Shown piece by piece: positions 8,296-17,458 of a stretch of 64,000 nucleotides of DNA. The position numbers were made by a program, and so were the translations under genes. Location: positions 4,340,001-4,404,000 of the forward strand of contig NZ_JALJWH010000001.1 in assembly GCF_024168825.1 (NCBI RefSeq), given 5' to 3'. Under the pieces are notes generated by a model, which was given only the letters and a program-made list of their open reading frames with translations, was not told where the DNA came from and did no database searches. Origin of the DNA: Paenarthrobacter sp. A20. Lineage in GTDB: Bacteria; Actinomycetota; Actinomycetes; Actinomycetales; Micrococcaceae. The number at the start of each line of letters is the position of its first letter. The first letter of the stretch is position 1.

Positions 8296-9765
8296 TCACA
8301 GACGGGAGTGCTTTTGGCCCCATCCCGTCGCCAGCTGCCCCCGGGTGTCCGCCACCACGGCCGCCAAGCCATTTCCGGCCAGCCAGCCGCCCACGACAGT
8401 CAAGCCATCCACTTCGGCACACGCTTTGCGCACCTGCGCAACCCGCTGTTTATGACCAACGGCAGCAAAGGGCAGGGCGCCGGACCAGCGCACCACATCC
8501 CAATCAACAATGTCCGCACGGGACACCGGAACCGTCAACAATGCTGACGCGTCCTCCAGGGCCGCAGCCAAGAGGGAACCGTCGTCGGTGGCGGATTCCG
8601 CTCCCCCACCAGTCTCTTCGCGCCGCCCATAGGAAAGTCGCAGGACATGCGTACCCGGACCGGCTTCTGCTGCCAACCAATCCCACTTGGCAGTCGCGTG
8701 CGTCAGTGCCTTGGCTTTGATTCCGGGGGTCTGCGGCGCAACCAGGATGCCTGTGCCCCTGGGCCTTCGATCCAACTCCGGCAAGTCCACCACCATCGTC
8801 ACCAGGCTGACCAACGGCCCCGGAGCGGGACGCAGGCCGGACAACCCGGGCAGGGACGGCTCCAGCAGCCCGACGGCGGCAGGACCGTCGAGCGCGACGA
8901 CCAGCCGGCCGGCGTCGTACGCGGAATCGCCCGCGGTAACCAGCCAGCCATCGCGGGTCCTCACGACGGCATCGGCATGTTTGCCGGTCAGCAAATCGAC
9001 TCCGCGCTTCCGTAGGTCGCCGACCAACGCAGCCACCAGCGTGTTCATGCCACCCTTCAAACCGGCGACGGCGGACCCTGGCTTTGCTGGACTGGAGGCG
9101 GAGCCGGTGGCGTGCTTGCGCTGGGCCGCGACAGCGGCAGCAAGCGAACCGTACTTGCGGATACCTGCCCTGAGCCCGGGCGCAACCATGTCAATGTCCA
9201 GGAGGCCGGGATCGGCGGAGTGAACGCCACCCACTACCGGGGACACCAAACGTTCCAGGACCTTCTTGCCCATACGGACACGTACCAATGATGAGACGCT
9301 GGTGACCTCGGCAGAGGTTCCGATCGATGCAGGCAGCCAGCGGTCCATGGATGCCCTGATGGCGCCGATCAGCCCCAGGGAACGGCGGACTTCCCGGTCC
9401 CAGGGATTGGCGGGAATGCCCAGGACGCCGGTCTTGGGCAGTTCCTGCGGGCCATCCGGCAATTGCACCCAGGCACCTCCAGGGTGTGGGGAAACGATGT
9501 TGTCCGCCAAGCCGAGTTCGCGCGCTAGGTCGGCTACGGCCGGAGACCGTGTGGCGAAGGACTCGGCGCCGCTGTCAAGGCGCAGTCCCGCCACGACGTG
9601 GCTCCCAACGCAACCTCCCCACTCCTGGCGTGCCTCCAGGACCGTGACAGACATGCCCGCCAAAGCGAGTTCCCGCGCAGCGAGAAGGCCCGAGATCCCT
9701 CCACCCACCACCACGGCGGTTTCCTTGGGTGGGTGCGTCTTTGGAGTTGAGTGTCCCCCGCGCAT
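8296..9765 (-). CDS. cgoX: Coproporphyrinogen III oxidase, FAD-dependent (HemY/CgoX)
   Basis: The 489-residue protein opens with an FAD dinucleotide-binding motif (VVVGGGISGLLAAREL, residues 17-32) and an acidic strand end at LEARQEWGGCVGS. It then matches the protoporphyrinogen-oxidase-like amine-oxidase family (AESFATRSPAV, LKGGMNTLVAALV, C-terminal VGGWLAGNGLAAVVAD). In bacteria with HemQ, this enzyme oxidises coproporphyrinogen III to coproporphyrin III with oxygen. The ATG lies five bases after the hemE stop, and hemQ follows after 72 bases. It is probably peripheral to the membrane. The older symbol hemY or hemG may be used for it. Confidence 0.93.
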   Translation of the reverse strand: MRGGHSTPKTHPPKETAVVVGGGISGLLAARELALAGMSVTVLEARQEWGGCVGSHVVAGLRLDSGAESFATRSPAVADLARELGLADNIVSPHPGGAWVQLPDGPQELPKTGVLGIPANPWDREVRRSLGLIGAIRASMDRWLPASIGTSAEVTSVSSLVRVRMGKKVLERLVSPVVGGVHSADPGLLDIDMVAPGLRAGIRKYGSLAAAVAAQRKHATGSASSPAKPGSAVAGLKGGMNTLVAALVGDLRKRGVDLLTGKHADAVVRTRDGWLVTAGDSAYDAGRLVVALDGPAAVGLLEPSLPGLSGLRPAPGPLVSLVTMVVDLPELDRRPRGTGILVAPQTPGIKAKALTHATAKWDWLAAEAGPGTHVLRLSYGRREETGGGAESATDDGSLLAAALEDASALLTVPVSRADIVDWDVVRWSGALPFAAVGHKQRVAQVRKACAEVDGLTVVGGWLAGNGLAAVVADTRGQLATGWGQKHSRL

Positions 9766-9770
9766 TGGCC

Positions 9771-10886
9771 CTACTCTGCGGCGATCGAGTGGATGAGCTC
9801 CACGACGCGCGTCAGTACCGTGGGGTCCGTCTCCGGAGGAACGCCGTGGCCGAGGTTCAGGACATGGCCCGGCGCGTGCGCGCCCGCCGCGATGACCTCG
9901 CGGACGTGTGCTTCAAGGACCTCCCACGGTGCCGAAAGCAGCGCGGGATCGATGTTCCCCTGCAACGGCACTGTTCCACCCAAGCGACGATTGGCCTCGT
10001 CGAGGGGCAGGCGGTAGTCAACGCCCACCACGTCCACACCGACATCGCGCATGGCGACCAGGAGCTCGGACGTGCCGGTGCCGAAGTGAATCAGCGGAGC
10101 CCCCAAACCGCGGACGTGGTCGAGGGCCCGCGTCGAGGCAGGTGCCACGTACTTGGTGTAGTCGGCCAGACCCAGGGATCCTGCCCAGGAGTCAAAGAGC
10201 TGTGCGGCCGAAGCGCCGGCCTCAAGTTGCGCCTGCAGGAACATGCCGGAGGTATCGGCTGCCCAGTTCGCCAAGGCTTCCCACGTTTCAGGATCAGCGT
10301 GCATCATGGTCCGCGGGCCGAGGTGGTCACGCGACGGCTTTCCCTCAACCATGTAGGCAGCAAGGGTGAACGGTGCACCGGCGAACCCGATCAGCGGCGT
10401 CTTGCCAAGTTCGGCAACTGTCAGGCGGACGGCTTCGCGGATGGGTTCAAGCGCTTCCCAGGTCAGAGTGGGAAGTGCCGCCACGTCCTCAGCCGTGCGC
10501 ACGGGCTTGTCCAAAACCGGACCCACACCGGGGACGATGTCCACGCCCACCCCGGCAAGCTTCAAGGGGATGACGATGTCGGAGAAGAAGATAGCGGCAT
10601 CGACGTCGTGGCGGCGGACCGGCTGAAGCGTGATCTCAGCGGCCAGCTCGGGCCTCAGGCATGAGTCAAGCATCGCAACGCCCTCGCGCACCTTCAGGTA
10701 CTCGGGCAGGGAGCGACCGGCCTGGCGCATGAACCACACGGGCCTGCGGGAGGGCGTGCCACCGCGGTAGGCCGTGATCAACGGGGAGTCCGAGGTGCGG
10801 CCGTCCTTCAGCGGGTGGTTGGCGCCGAGGGTTCCCGCCGGGGCGGTGGAGGCCGTACTGTTGGATGCTGCCGCGCTAGAAGTCAT
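9771..10886 (-). CDS. hemE: Uroporphyrinogen decarboxylase
   Basis: HemE removes the four acetate carboxyls of uroporphyrinogen III to give coproporphyrinogen III. The family hallmark is [13 protein letters not shown] near the N-terminus; other conserved segments are [48 protein letters not shown] and [13 protein letters not shown] chose the ATG at 10886 (371 residues, MTSSAAASN). An ATG at 10973 would add 29 residues without homology and extend across the likely promoter shared with hemA. A CACAAT sequence seven bases before 10886 fits a -10 element of a leaderless transcript. This is the first gene of the minus-strand heme operon. Confidence 0.95.
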   Translation of the reverse strand: MTSSAAASNSTASTAPAGTLGANHPLKDGRTSDSPLITAYRGGTPSRRPVWFMRQAGRSLPEYLKVREGVAMLDSCLRPELAAEITLQPVRRHDVDAAIFFSDIVIPLKLAGVGVDIVPGVGPVLDKPVRTAEDVAALPTLTWEALEPIREAVRLTVAELGKTPLIGFAGAPFTLAAYMVEGKPSRDHLGPRTMMHADPETWEALANWAADTSGMFLQAQLEAGASAAQLFDSWAGSLGLADYTKYVAPASTRALDHVRGLGAPLIHFGTGTSELLVAMRDVGVDVVGVDYRLPLDEANRRLGGTVPLQGNIDPALLSAPWEVLEAHVREVIAAGAHAPGHVLNLGHGVPPETDPTVLTRVVELIHSIAAE

Positions 10887-10893
10887 GCCTTCG

Positions 10894-10899
10894 ATTGTG
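10894..10899 (-). promoter_or_regulatory. Candidate -10 element for hemE
   Basis: Minus-strand CACAAT sits seven bases before the chosen hemE ATG, with no Shine-Dalgarno sequence between. It matches the spacing seen at other genes in this window, but the first base departs from TANNNT, so this is tentative. Confidence 0.35.
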
Positions 10900-11004
10900 C
10901 CGAAAATCCGGGGCAAAAGATAACGACAAGCTGTCACGTCGCGCCCCGCCCGGGCCGTTGTGGCCGGGATCACTCGCCTGCGTGTGGATCACCACGGCGC
11001 CACA

Positions 11005-11035
11005 TTGTTCTACCGGGCTACGAAAAAGCTATGAT
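11005..11035 (+). promoter_or_regulatory. Candidate hemA promoter (TTGTTC, 19-base spacer, TATGAT)
   Basis: TTGTTC at 11005-11010 and TATGAT at 11030-11035 resemble sigma-A -35 and -10 boxes. The -10 box ends nine bases before the hemA GTG, so transcription would begin at or almost at the start codon. The spacer is two bases longer than ideal. Confidence 0.45.
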
Positions 11036-11044
11036 TGGGGTGCT

Positions 11045-12367
11045 GTGGTTCTTTTCTCATTGGTGGCTACACACGCCGACATCGACCTCGAAACTGTCGC
11101 TCAGTTGAGCAACGGTTCCTCTGGGCTTGCCTCCGCTGCCCTCATCGATTCCCCTGTGGTTTCCGGAACGGTGGTGTTGGCCACCTGCAACCGCTACGAG
11201 GTTTACGGGGAAACAGCCAATGGGGCCGACCTTGAAGCAGCCCGCTCCGCCCTCGTTTCGCAGATCAGTGAGCTGAGCGGCCTCAACGAGCAACTCGTAT
11301 CCCGCTCCTTCGCCACCCACACTGGAGCCGATGTCACCAGGCACCTCTTCGCCGTGAGCGCGGGCCTGGACTCCGCGGTTGTGGGCGAACGTGAAATCGC
11401 CGGCCAGGTACGCCGGGCACTGATTACCGCCCAGCAGGAAGGCACGGCTAGCTCCGGGCTCGTCAGGCTTTTCCAGGCGGCTTCCAAGACCGCCAAGGAT
11501 GTCGGTGCGCAGACTGCCCTCGGCTCCCGCGGCCTCTCCATCGTCTCCGTTGCATTGGACCTCGCCACTGACCTCGCTGAAAACGATGATTGGTCGACCA
11601 AACAGGTAGTCGTCTTCGGTACCGGAGCGTATGCCGGCGCCACAATGTCGCTGCTCAGGGAACGCGGCTGCACTGAGGTCTCCGTCTATTCTTCCTCCGG
11701 CCGCGCCGAAGGCTTCGTCGCCACCCGCGGTGGGACCGCGCTCGACGCCGACACGCTCCCCGCTGCTGTTGCCGCAGCTGACGTCATGATTGGCTGCAGC
11801 GGTTCCGACAACCGGGTGGAGGCCGCTGAACTTGCCCGCGTCCGGGAAAACTCGGGCAAGCCGTTGATCGCGATCGACCTTGCCCTTACCCATGACTTCG
11901 ACCCCGCTGTGGGAGAACTCGACGGCGTTGAGCTCCTGACGCTTGAGTCCGTTCGTCTCGCCGCACCCCAGGAACAAGCAGAATCGCTGTCCCAGGCCAG
12001 CGCAATCGTCACCGGGGCTGCCGCGTCCTTCGAGTCAGAGCGCGAGGCCCGGTCTGTGGACACGGCCATTGTGGCGCTGCGACGCCACACCATGAATGTC
12101 CTGGACGCCGAGATGGAAAAGGTGCGCGCCCGCCACGGTTGCACTGCTGCCGCCGAAGAGGTTGAGTTCGCGCTGCGCCGCATGGTCAAGCAACTCCTCC
12201 ACATCCCGACGGTCCGTGCGCGCGAACTCGCTGCCAACGGCCAACAAGATGACTATGTAGCCGCCCTTGAGGCCCTCTACGGTATCCAGGTGGAACAGCC
12301 GCAGTCAGCAACCCCGGCCGCGGAGTGCCCCGTGGACCACCAGCAACTCCGCTCCGAAAGCGCCTGA
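11045..12367 (+). CDS. hemA: Glutamyl-tRNA reductase
   Basis: HemA reduces glutamyl-tRNA to glutamate-1-semialdehyde with NADPH, the entry step of C5 heme synthesis. The GTG at 11045 gives 440 residues beginning [16 protein letters not shown], which matches the family start. The open frame continues upstream to 10895, but that stretch has no homology and crosses the promoter. The nucleophilic cysteine is C48 in [41 protein letters not shown] (NADPH domain) and the C-terminal dimerisation helices are visible. It is transcribed away from the hemE-to-hemL operon, so substrate entry and the rest of the pathway share one intergenic region of about 160 bases. Confidence 0.95.
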   Translation: MVLFSLVATHADIDLETVAQLSNGSSGLASAALIDSPVVSGTVVLATCNRYEVYGETANGADLEAARSALVSQISELSGLNEQLVSRSFATHTGADVTRHLFAVSAGLDSAVVGEREIAGQVRRALITAQQEGTASSGLVRLFQAASKTAKDVGAQTALGSRGLSIVSVALDLATDLAENDDWSTKQVVVFGTGAYAGATMSLLRERGCTEVSVYSSSGRAEGFVATRGGTALDADTLPAAVAAADVMIGCSGSDNRVEAAELARVRENSGKPLIAIDLALTHDFDPAVGELDGVELLTLESVRLAAPQEQAESLSQASAIVTGAAASFESEREARSVDTAIVALRRHTMNVLDAEMEKVRARHGCTAAAEEVEFALRRMVKQLLHIPTVRARELAANGQQDDYVAALEALYGIQVEQPQSATPAAECPVDHQQLRSESA

Positions 12368-12375
12368 CGCAACCG

Positions 12376-13362
12376 CTAGGCGAAAGCGTTCACTCCCGTC
12401 ATCCCAGCGGAAAGCTCCCACAGTTTCCTTGCCGCGTCCTTGTCGACGGCGTGGGGGTCTACTCCCTGATAACGCGCCAGCGGTGACTCCTTCTCCGTGG
12501 GATGCGCTATATCGCAGTCCTCGCAGTAGACACCGCCCTTGCCAGCCAGCGCTTTGGACGTAGCAGCCCACAGCGACGTCGCTGCACCTTGTTCCGGCGT
12601 CTTGAAACCCTCACGAAGATTGCCCTCGGCGTCCATCCAGCCTGCGGCCACCATCTCTTCCTTGGGCAAGTGACGTTGCAGCTCGGTCATGATGCCCCCA
12701 GGGTGCACCGCGAAGGCACGCACGCCGAAGTCCCGGCCCAGCCGGTCCAACTCGACGGCAAAAAGCGCATTCGCGGTCTTGGCCTGGCCATAGGCTCGCC
12801 ATTTGTCGTAGCCGGCAGTGAAATTGATGTCGTCGAACCGGATGGAGGACAGCTTGTGGCCGGTGGAGGACAAGGAAACAACGCGGGCGTCACCGGAAGC
12901 AGCCAAGGCCGGCCAGAGAACGTTGACCAGAGTGTAGTGCCCCAGATGATTGGTGGCGAACTGCGCTTCCCACCCCGGCCCCACACGCTGCTCTGGACTT
13001 GCCATGATGGCGGCGTTGTTGATCAGGATGTCCAGGGTGCTCTGCCCTTCCAGGAAGCGTGCCGCAAAATCCTTCACGCTGCCTTGGTCTGCCAGATCCA
13101 GTTGGTCAATCTGTACGTCGTTGGCCAGGCCGGCTTCCGCAAGGACGACTCGGGCGTGCTCCAGCCTGCGGGCCGGAACCGTTACCTGCGCTCCGGCTGA
13201 AACCAGGGCACGCACCGTTTCCAGTCCGAGGCCTGAGTATCCGCCGGTCACAATAGCCGTCCTGCCTGAGAGGTCGACTCCCGACACAACGTCCATGGCC
13301 GTGGAGCCGTGTCCGAATTCCGAACCAAGCGGCTGCTGGGGTGTATCCGTGATTTCGCTCAT
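12376..13362 (-). CDS. Short-chain dehydrogenase/reductase (retinol-dehydrogenase-like)
   Basis: This classical SDR of 328 residues has the cofactor motif TGGYSGLGLETVRAL, the structural INNAAIM segment, serine in VVSLSSTGHKLSS and the catalytic AYGQAKTANAL tyrosine and lysine. NAD(P)H-dependent oxidation or reduction of an alcohol or carbonyl is expected; the substrate is unknown. I chose the ATG at 13362 (MSEITDTPQQ); an upstream ATG at 13383 adds only seven residues. It ends eight bases from the convergent hemA stop and starts 39 bases after the moeB stop, so it may be co-transcribed with moeB. No pathway can be assigned from the neighbours. Confidence 0.85.
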   Translation of the reverse strand: MSEITDTPQQPLGSEFGHGSTAMDVVSGVDLSGRTAIVTGGYSGLGLETVRALVSAGAQVTVPARRLEHARVVLAEAGLANDVQIDQLDLADQGSVKDFAARFLEGQSTLDILINNAAIMASPEQRVGPGWEAQFATNHLGHYTLVNVLWPALAASGDARVVSLSSTGHKLSSIRFDDINFTAGYDKWRAYGQAKTANALFAVELDRLGRDFGVRAFAVHPGGIMTELQRHLPKEEMVAAGWMDAEGNLREGFKTPEQGAATSLWAATSKALAGKGGVYCEDCDIAHPTEKESPLARYQGVDPHAVDKDAARKLWELSAGMTGVNAFA

Positions 13363-13401
13363 GGTTGAGCTTCCCAGACGCACCGGCCCGGCAGCAACGA
13401 A

Positions 13402-14604
13402 CTAGTAGCTCGGCTTCCCGGGCTCCACGTCGCGGACCCAGGCGAGAATGCCGCCGTCGAGATGCCGGACGCGGCTGTAGCCCGCCTTCTGCGCAGCTTC
13501 CAGGGCAGCAGCGGAGCGCGTACCGGCCTTGCAATGGAAGATGATGTCCTTGTCCAGCGGCAAGTCCACCCACGCCTCACCGGAGAGGATCCTGCCCTGC
13601 GGTATGAGGACGGAACCGTCGATGCTCACGATGCTGTGCTCGCCCGATTCGCGGACATCCACCAGCTCGAAGTCCCTCTCCCCAGACTCCCGCTCAGCCA
13701 GCAGTCCGGCGAGTTCCTTGGCGGACACGGTGTGGTCCCGGTCAGTCGGAGCCAAGGGCGTCACACCACAAAAGGCCTCGTAGTCGGTGAGTTCGGTGAT
13801 GGGGTCGGCTTCCGGATCCTTCGAAACCCTGATCTCGCGCCAGCTGCCGCCCAAGGCGTCAAAGAGCGCGACGCGTCCCAGCAATGAACGCCCGACGCCG
13901 GTAATCAGCTTCACCGCTTCGGTCACCATGAGCGAGCCAACCGCTGCGCACAACATGCCGAAAACGCCGCCCTCACCACAGGACGGCACGGAGCCGGCGG
14001 GTGGCGCTTCGGGATACAGGTCCCGGTAGGTAGGTCCGTGGTCAGCCCAGAAAACACTTACCTGGCCGTCAAAACGGAAGATGGAACCCCATACGTATGG
14101 TTTGCCGAGAATGGCTGCGGCGTCGTTCACGAGGTATCGGGTGGCGAAGTTGTCGGCGCCATCCAGTATGAGGTCATACTGCGCAAACAAGTCCAGGGCA
14201 TTCGAGGAGTCGAGGCGAACGTTGTGCAGCACCACGCTCACCAACGGATTGAGTTCGGTGATGGCATTGCGTGCGGACTCGATCTTTGGAATGCCCACGT
14301 CCTTGACGCCGTGGATGACCTGGCGCTGCAGGTTGCTGAGGTCAACGACGTCATCGTCCACTATGCCGAGCGTGCCAACACCGGCAGCCGCCAAATACAA
14401 CAGGGCCGGGGAACCAAGTCCCCCTGCGCCTATGACGAGGACTTTCGCATTCTTAAGCCTGCGTTGGCCCACGGCGCCGATTTCCGGAATGATGAGATGC
14501 CGGGAGTATCGCTCCACCTCGGCCGGCGTGAGTTCGGCAGCAGGTTCAACGAGGGGCGGCAGGACAGCGGGCGCAGCAGAGTGGGCAGCAACAATTGAGG
14601 CCAT
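13402..14604 (-). CDS. moeB: Molybdopterin-synthase adenylyltransferase/sulfurtransferase (MoeB-rhodanese fusion, MoeZ type)
   Basis: The 400-residue protein joins a ThiF/MoeB/E1-like adenylation domain to a C-terminal rhodanese domain. The first has the ATP-binding VLVIGAGGLGSPALLY (GAGGLGS at 59-65), DDDVVDLSNLQRQVIH and DGADNFATRY. The second has the active-site loop IFHCKAGTRSAAAL with C358 as the persulfide cysteine. Such proteins adenylate the C-terminal GG of small sulfur carriers and then pass sulfur to them, forming thiocarboxylates for molybdopterin, thiamine or cysteine synthesis. No molybdenum gene is nearby, but thiS and thiG without a thiF lie 2.6 kb away. The ATG at 14604 is five bases after a TACATT sequence. 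Specificity for ThiS is an inference. Confidence 0.93.
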   Translation of the reverse strand: MASIVAAHSAAPAVLPPLVEPAAELTPAEVERYSRHLIIPEIGAVGQRRLKNAKVLVIGAGGLGSPALLYLAAAGVGTLGIVDDDVVDLSNLQRQVIHGVKDVGIPKIESARNAITELNPLVSVVLHNVRLDSSNALDLFAQYDLILDGADNFATRYLVNDAAAILGKPYVWGSIFRFDGQVSVFWADHGPTYRDLYPEAPPAGSVPSCGEGGVFGMLCAAVGSLMVTEAVKLITGVGRSLLGRVALFDALGGSWREIRVSKDPEADPITELTDYEAFCGVTPLAPTDRDHTVSAKELAGLLAERESGERDFELVDVRESGEHSIVSIDGSVLIPQGRILSGEAWVDLPLDKDIIFHCKAGTRSAAALEAAQKAGYSRVRHLDGGILAWVRDVEPGKPSY

Positions 14605-14688
14605 ACCCCAATGTATGCCTGCCGATGCCGCCCGGTCATATTACCCACGAGTAGAGTGGTCATAACTGCAAAGGAAAGGCGGCAGACT

Positions 14689-15345
14689 GTGGCTGACGGC
14701 ACACGGGCAAGCGATGGGGCACCGGCCAAGCAGGAACGGGCTGGTTCAACGCGTTCACCAAGGTTGCCGCGGGACGAGCGCCGCGCACAGTTACTGAACG
14801 CGGCGTTGGAAGTATTCGTCTCCAACGGTTTCCATGGCGCTGCCATGGACGAAATCGCAGAGGCTGCCCACGTGAGCAAGCCTGTGCTGTACCAGCACTT
14901 CCCCTCCAAGCGAGAGCTCTACATGGCCCTCCTGGACAGCCACTTGGCAACGCTGACGGAACTGATGCTCAGTGCCTTGAACTCCACCACGGACAACAAG
15001 GAACGCGTTAAGGCTGTGATGCGCGCCTATTACAGGTTTATCGCTGATGACGACCAAGCCCACCGCCTGGTGTTCGAGTCCGACCTTATTAATGATCCCG
15101 ATGTCAGCTCCCGTTTGGAGACTTTCAACAAGACGTTCGCCGACGCAGTCGCCCACGTCATTGCGGAAGACACCAAGCTGCCGCCCCTGGAGGCACAACT
15201 TCTTGGCCGCGGTCTGGCTGGAATGGCGCAGGTCAGCGCGCGGTACTGGCTTGAAACGGATGGAAACCTGGACCTCGATGTGGCCAGTGATCTGATCTAT
15301 CGTTTAGCTTGGCGCGGAATCAGTCGATTCCCCAAAGAGTCCTAG
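14689..15345 (+). CDS. TetR/AcrR family transcriptional regulator
   Basis: The helix-turn-helix domain occupies about residues 25-75: RRAQLLNAALEVFVSNGFHG, then AAMDEIAEAAHVSKPVLYQH and FPSKRELYMALL. The helical C-terminal domain has no recognised ligand signature. I chose the GTG at 14689 (218 residues), preceded by AAAGGAAAGG. The frame stays open upstream to an ATG at 14611, but that part overlaps the TAGAGT sequence at 14652-14657 that looks like its -10 box. It is divergent from moeB and followed by DUF3107 in the same direction. The ligand and targets are unknown. Confidence 0.9.
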   Translation: MADGTRASDGAPAKQERAGSTRSPRLPRDERRAQLLNAALEVFVSNGFHGAAMDEIAEAAHVSKPVLYQHFPSKRELYMALLDSHLATLTELMLSALNSTTDNKERVKAVMRAYYRFIADDDQAHRLVFESDLINDPDVSSRLETFNKTFADAVAHVIAEDTKLPPLEAQLLGRGLAGMAQVSARYWLETDGNLDLDVASDLIYRLAWRGISRFPKES

Positions 15346-15395
15346 GCTACAAATAGAGGACTGACTTAACACTTGATTGGCTTGGAGGCCTTGCT

Positions 15396-15620
15396 GTGGA
15401 AGTAAAGATCGGCATTCAGAACGTTGGCCGTGAAATCGTGCTCGAATCCGCTTTGGATGCCGATGCCGTTGCCAAGATCGTGGCCGAAGCCGTGTCCAAG
15501 GGCTCGGAACTGCGCCTGACCGATGAGAAGGGCCGCCAGATCATCGTCCCCGGCAGTGTCCTGGGTTACGTGGAGATTGGCGCCGAGGAAGTCCGCCGCG
15601 TCGGTTTCGGCGCCCTCTAG
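15396..15620 (+). CDS. DUF3107 family protein
   Basis: This 74-residue acidic protein starts with GTG after TTGGAGG and reads MEVKIGIQNVGREIVLES, then DEKGRQIIVPGSVLGYVEIG. It matches a small, highly conserved actinobacterial family of unknown function, which I recall as DUF3107. A TAGGCT hexamer at 15343-15348, overlapping the stop codon of the TetR gene, could serve as its own -10 box and would give a leader of about 47 bases. A small membrane protein gene follows 38 bases downstream. No function can be given. Confidence 0.85.
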   Translation: MEVKIGIQNVGREIVLESALDADAVAKIVAEAVSKGSELRLTDEKGRQIIVPGSVLGYVEIGAEEVRRVGFGAL

Positions 15621-15658
15621 GGCATTGCCCACCTAACGTCGTCCGCTAAGGAGTCTTA

Positions 15659-15961
15659 ATGCTTTCACTCGTGGTGGTGGTTCTGGCCACCGTTGCCACC
15701 GGCTTCATCGTGTGGGCCAACGACAAGAGGCACGGCAAGTACGGCATCGCCTTGCCGGCCGGCGTCTCTGCAGCCGTGGGCACCCTGAGCTGGATCGCTT
15801 TCATTAGTGCCGGTCTGGGCTACCAGCCAGGCGCAACGTGGATCCCTTGGGTCCTGCCGATCGTTCTGGGGACAGCTGCCGCCGCCGGCGTAGTGGTCTT
15901 CCTGGGCCGAACACGCACCCAGCACGATACTGCCGCCCTGACCAAAGCACTGAGGCTCTAA
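15659..15961 (+). CDS. Small integral membrane protein, unknown function
   Basis: The 100-residue protein has three hydrophobic segments, roughly residues 2-19 (LVVVVLATVATGFIVWA), 30-52 and 60-82 (WVLPIVLGTAAAAGVVVFLG), separated by short polar turns such as NDKRHGKYG. The ATG at 15659 follows AAGGAG at a good distance. It lies just after the DUF3107 gene, and a strong terminator closes the unit at 15974. I do not recognise a named family. Confidence 0.75.
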   Translation: MLSLVVVVLATVATGFIVWANDKRHGKYGIALPAGVSAAVGTLSWIAFISAGLGYQPGATWIPWVLPIVLGTAAAAGVVVFLGRTRTQHDTAALTKALRL

Positions 15962-15973
15962 CAGCGACAACCA

Positions 15974-16016
15974 AGCAACAGTGACCATCGCCCCTCGGGT
16001 GATGGTCACTGTTGCT
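15974..16016. terminator. Bidirectional terminator between the membrane protein and the thi operon
   Basis: AGCAACAGTGACCATC at 15974-15989 and its exact complement at 16001-16016 form a 16-base-pair perfect stem with an 11-base loop. It lies between convergent genes and can serve both directions. Confidence 0.85.
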
Positions 16017-16037
16017 TTAACGCTCCGCCAGTCCTGT

Positions 16038-16388
16038 TCAGGCGCCCCGATAGCGCTCCGGCTGGGCGGCGGCACCAATCCCGGCTGCGGCCTCACTCAC
16101 GGAAGCCGCGGCGGCGACGTCGCGTTGGGTCACCTGCCCACCCGCATCGTGGGAGACGTAGCGCACGAACACCCGGTTGTAACGCCAGTCAAGATCCGGA
16201 TGATGGTTTTGTTCTTCGGCGATCCGGCCGATCGCGGCGATAAGAGCCAGGGCCAGGGCTGCCGTCGGGGTTTTATAGACGGTGACGAGGCCATCCTGAT
16301 ATCTCCAGTCCGGAAGGTCCCGAAGAGCGCCTTCGACATCCGCCTGAGTCAGGTGGTCATCGTTGCCCGCCACGACTACTCCTTCCAC
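16038..16388 (-). CDS. 4a-hydroxytetrahydrobiopterin dehydratase (pterin-4a-carbinolamine dehydratase)
   Basis: This 116-residue protein contains the family core: LPDWRYQDGLVTVYKT, AIGRIAEEQNHHPDLDWRYN and VFVRYVSHDAGGQVTQRDV. The HHPD histidines and the later VSHD histidine form the active site that dehydrates 4a-hydroxytetrahydropterin during pterin recycling. The start codon appears to be GTG at 16388; a few residues later would also be possible. It lies 17 bases after thiG and before a terminator, so it is probably the last gene of the thiamine operon. No aromatic amino acid hydroxylase is in the window, so its role here may be general pterin repair. Confidence 0.88.
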   Translation of the reverse strand: MEGVVVAGNDDHLTQADVEGALRDLPDWRYQDGLVTVYKTPTAALALALIAAIGRIAEEQNHHPDLDWRYNRVFVRYVSHDAGGQVTQRDVAAAASVSEAAAGIGAAAQPERYRGA

Positions 16389-16405
16389 ACAGGAGAACCC
16401 TGCAT

Positions 16406-17221
<816 letters not shown>

Positions 17222-17458
17222 TCAGCCTCCTTGGACTGCGGTAACGAGTTCGAGTTCGTCTCCGGCGGCGAGCGCTGTCGCAGACCATTGGCTGCGCGGC
17301 ACCACCTCGGAATTGCGCGCGACGGCGACACCCAGCTTGCCGCCGTCGGCTGCCTGTCCGCGGTGGTCCAGGACGCGGCCGGTGACAGCGGTGACGAGTG
17401 TGCTGACGGAAGCGTCCTCCGGCACTGCGTGGTCGGATCCGTTGAGTTTGATGTTCAT
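17222..17458 (-). CDS. thiS: Sulfur carrier protein ThiS
   Basis: This 78-residue ubiquitin-fold protein ends in GDELELVTAVQGG. The C-terminal GG is adenylated and then thiocarboxylated to carry sulfur for thiazole synthesis. MNIKLNGSDHAVPEDASV at the N-terminus is typical. The ATG overlaps the thiO stop by four bases, and thiG follows after three bases. No thiF is present in this operon, so activation must come from elsewhere; the MoeB-rhodanese protein at 13402-14604 is a candidate. Confidence 0.95.
   Translation of the reverse strand: MNIKLNGSDHAVPEDASVSTLVTAVTGRVLDHRGQAADGGKLGVAVARNSEVVPRSQWSATALAAGDELELVTAVQGG

Noticed and set aside
10887..10973. Upstream ATG extension of hemE.
   Set aside because: It adds 29 residues with no HemE homology and would run through the divergent promoter region.
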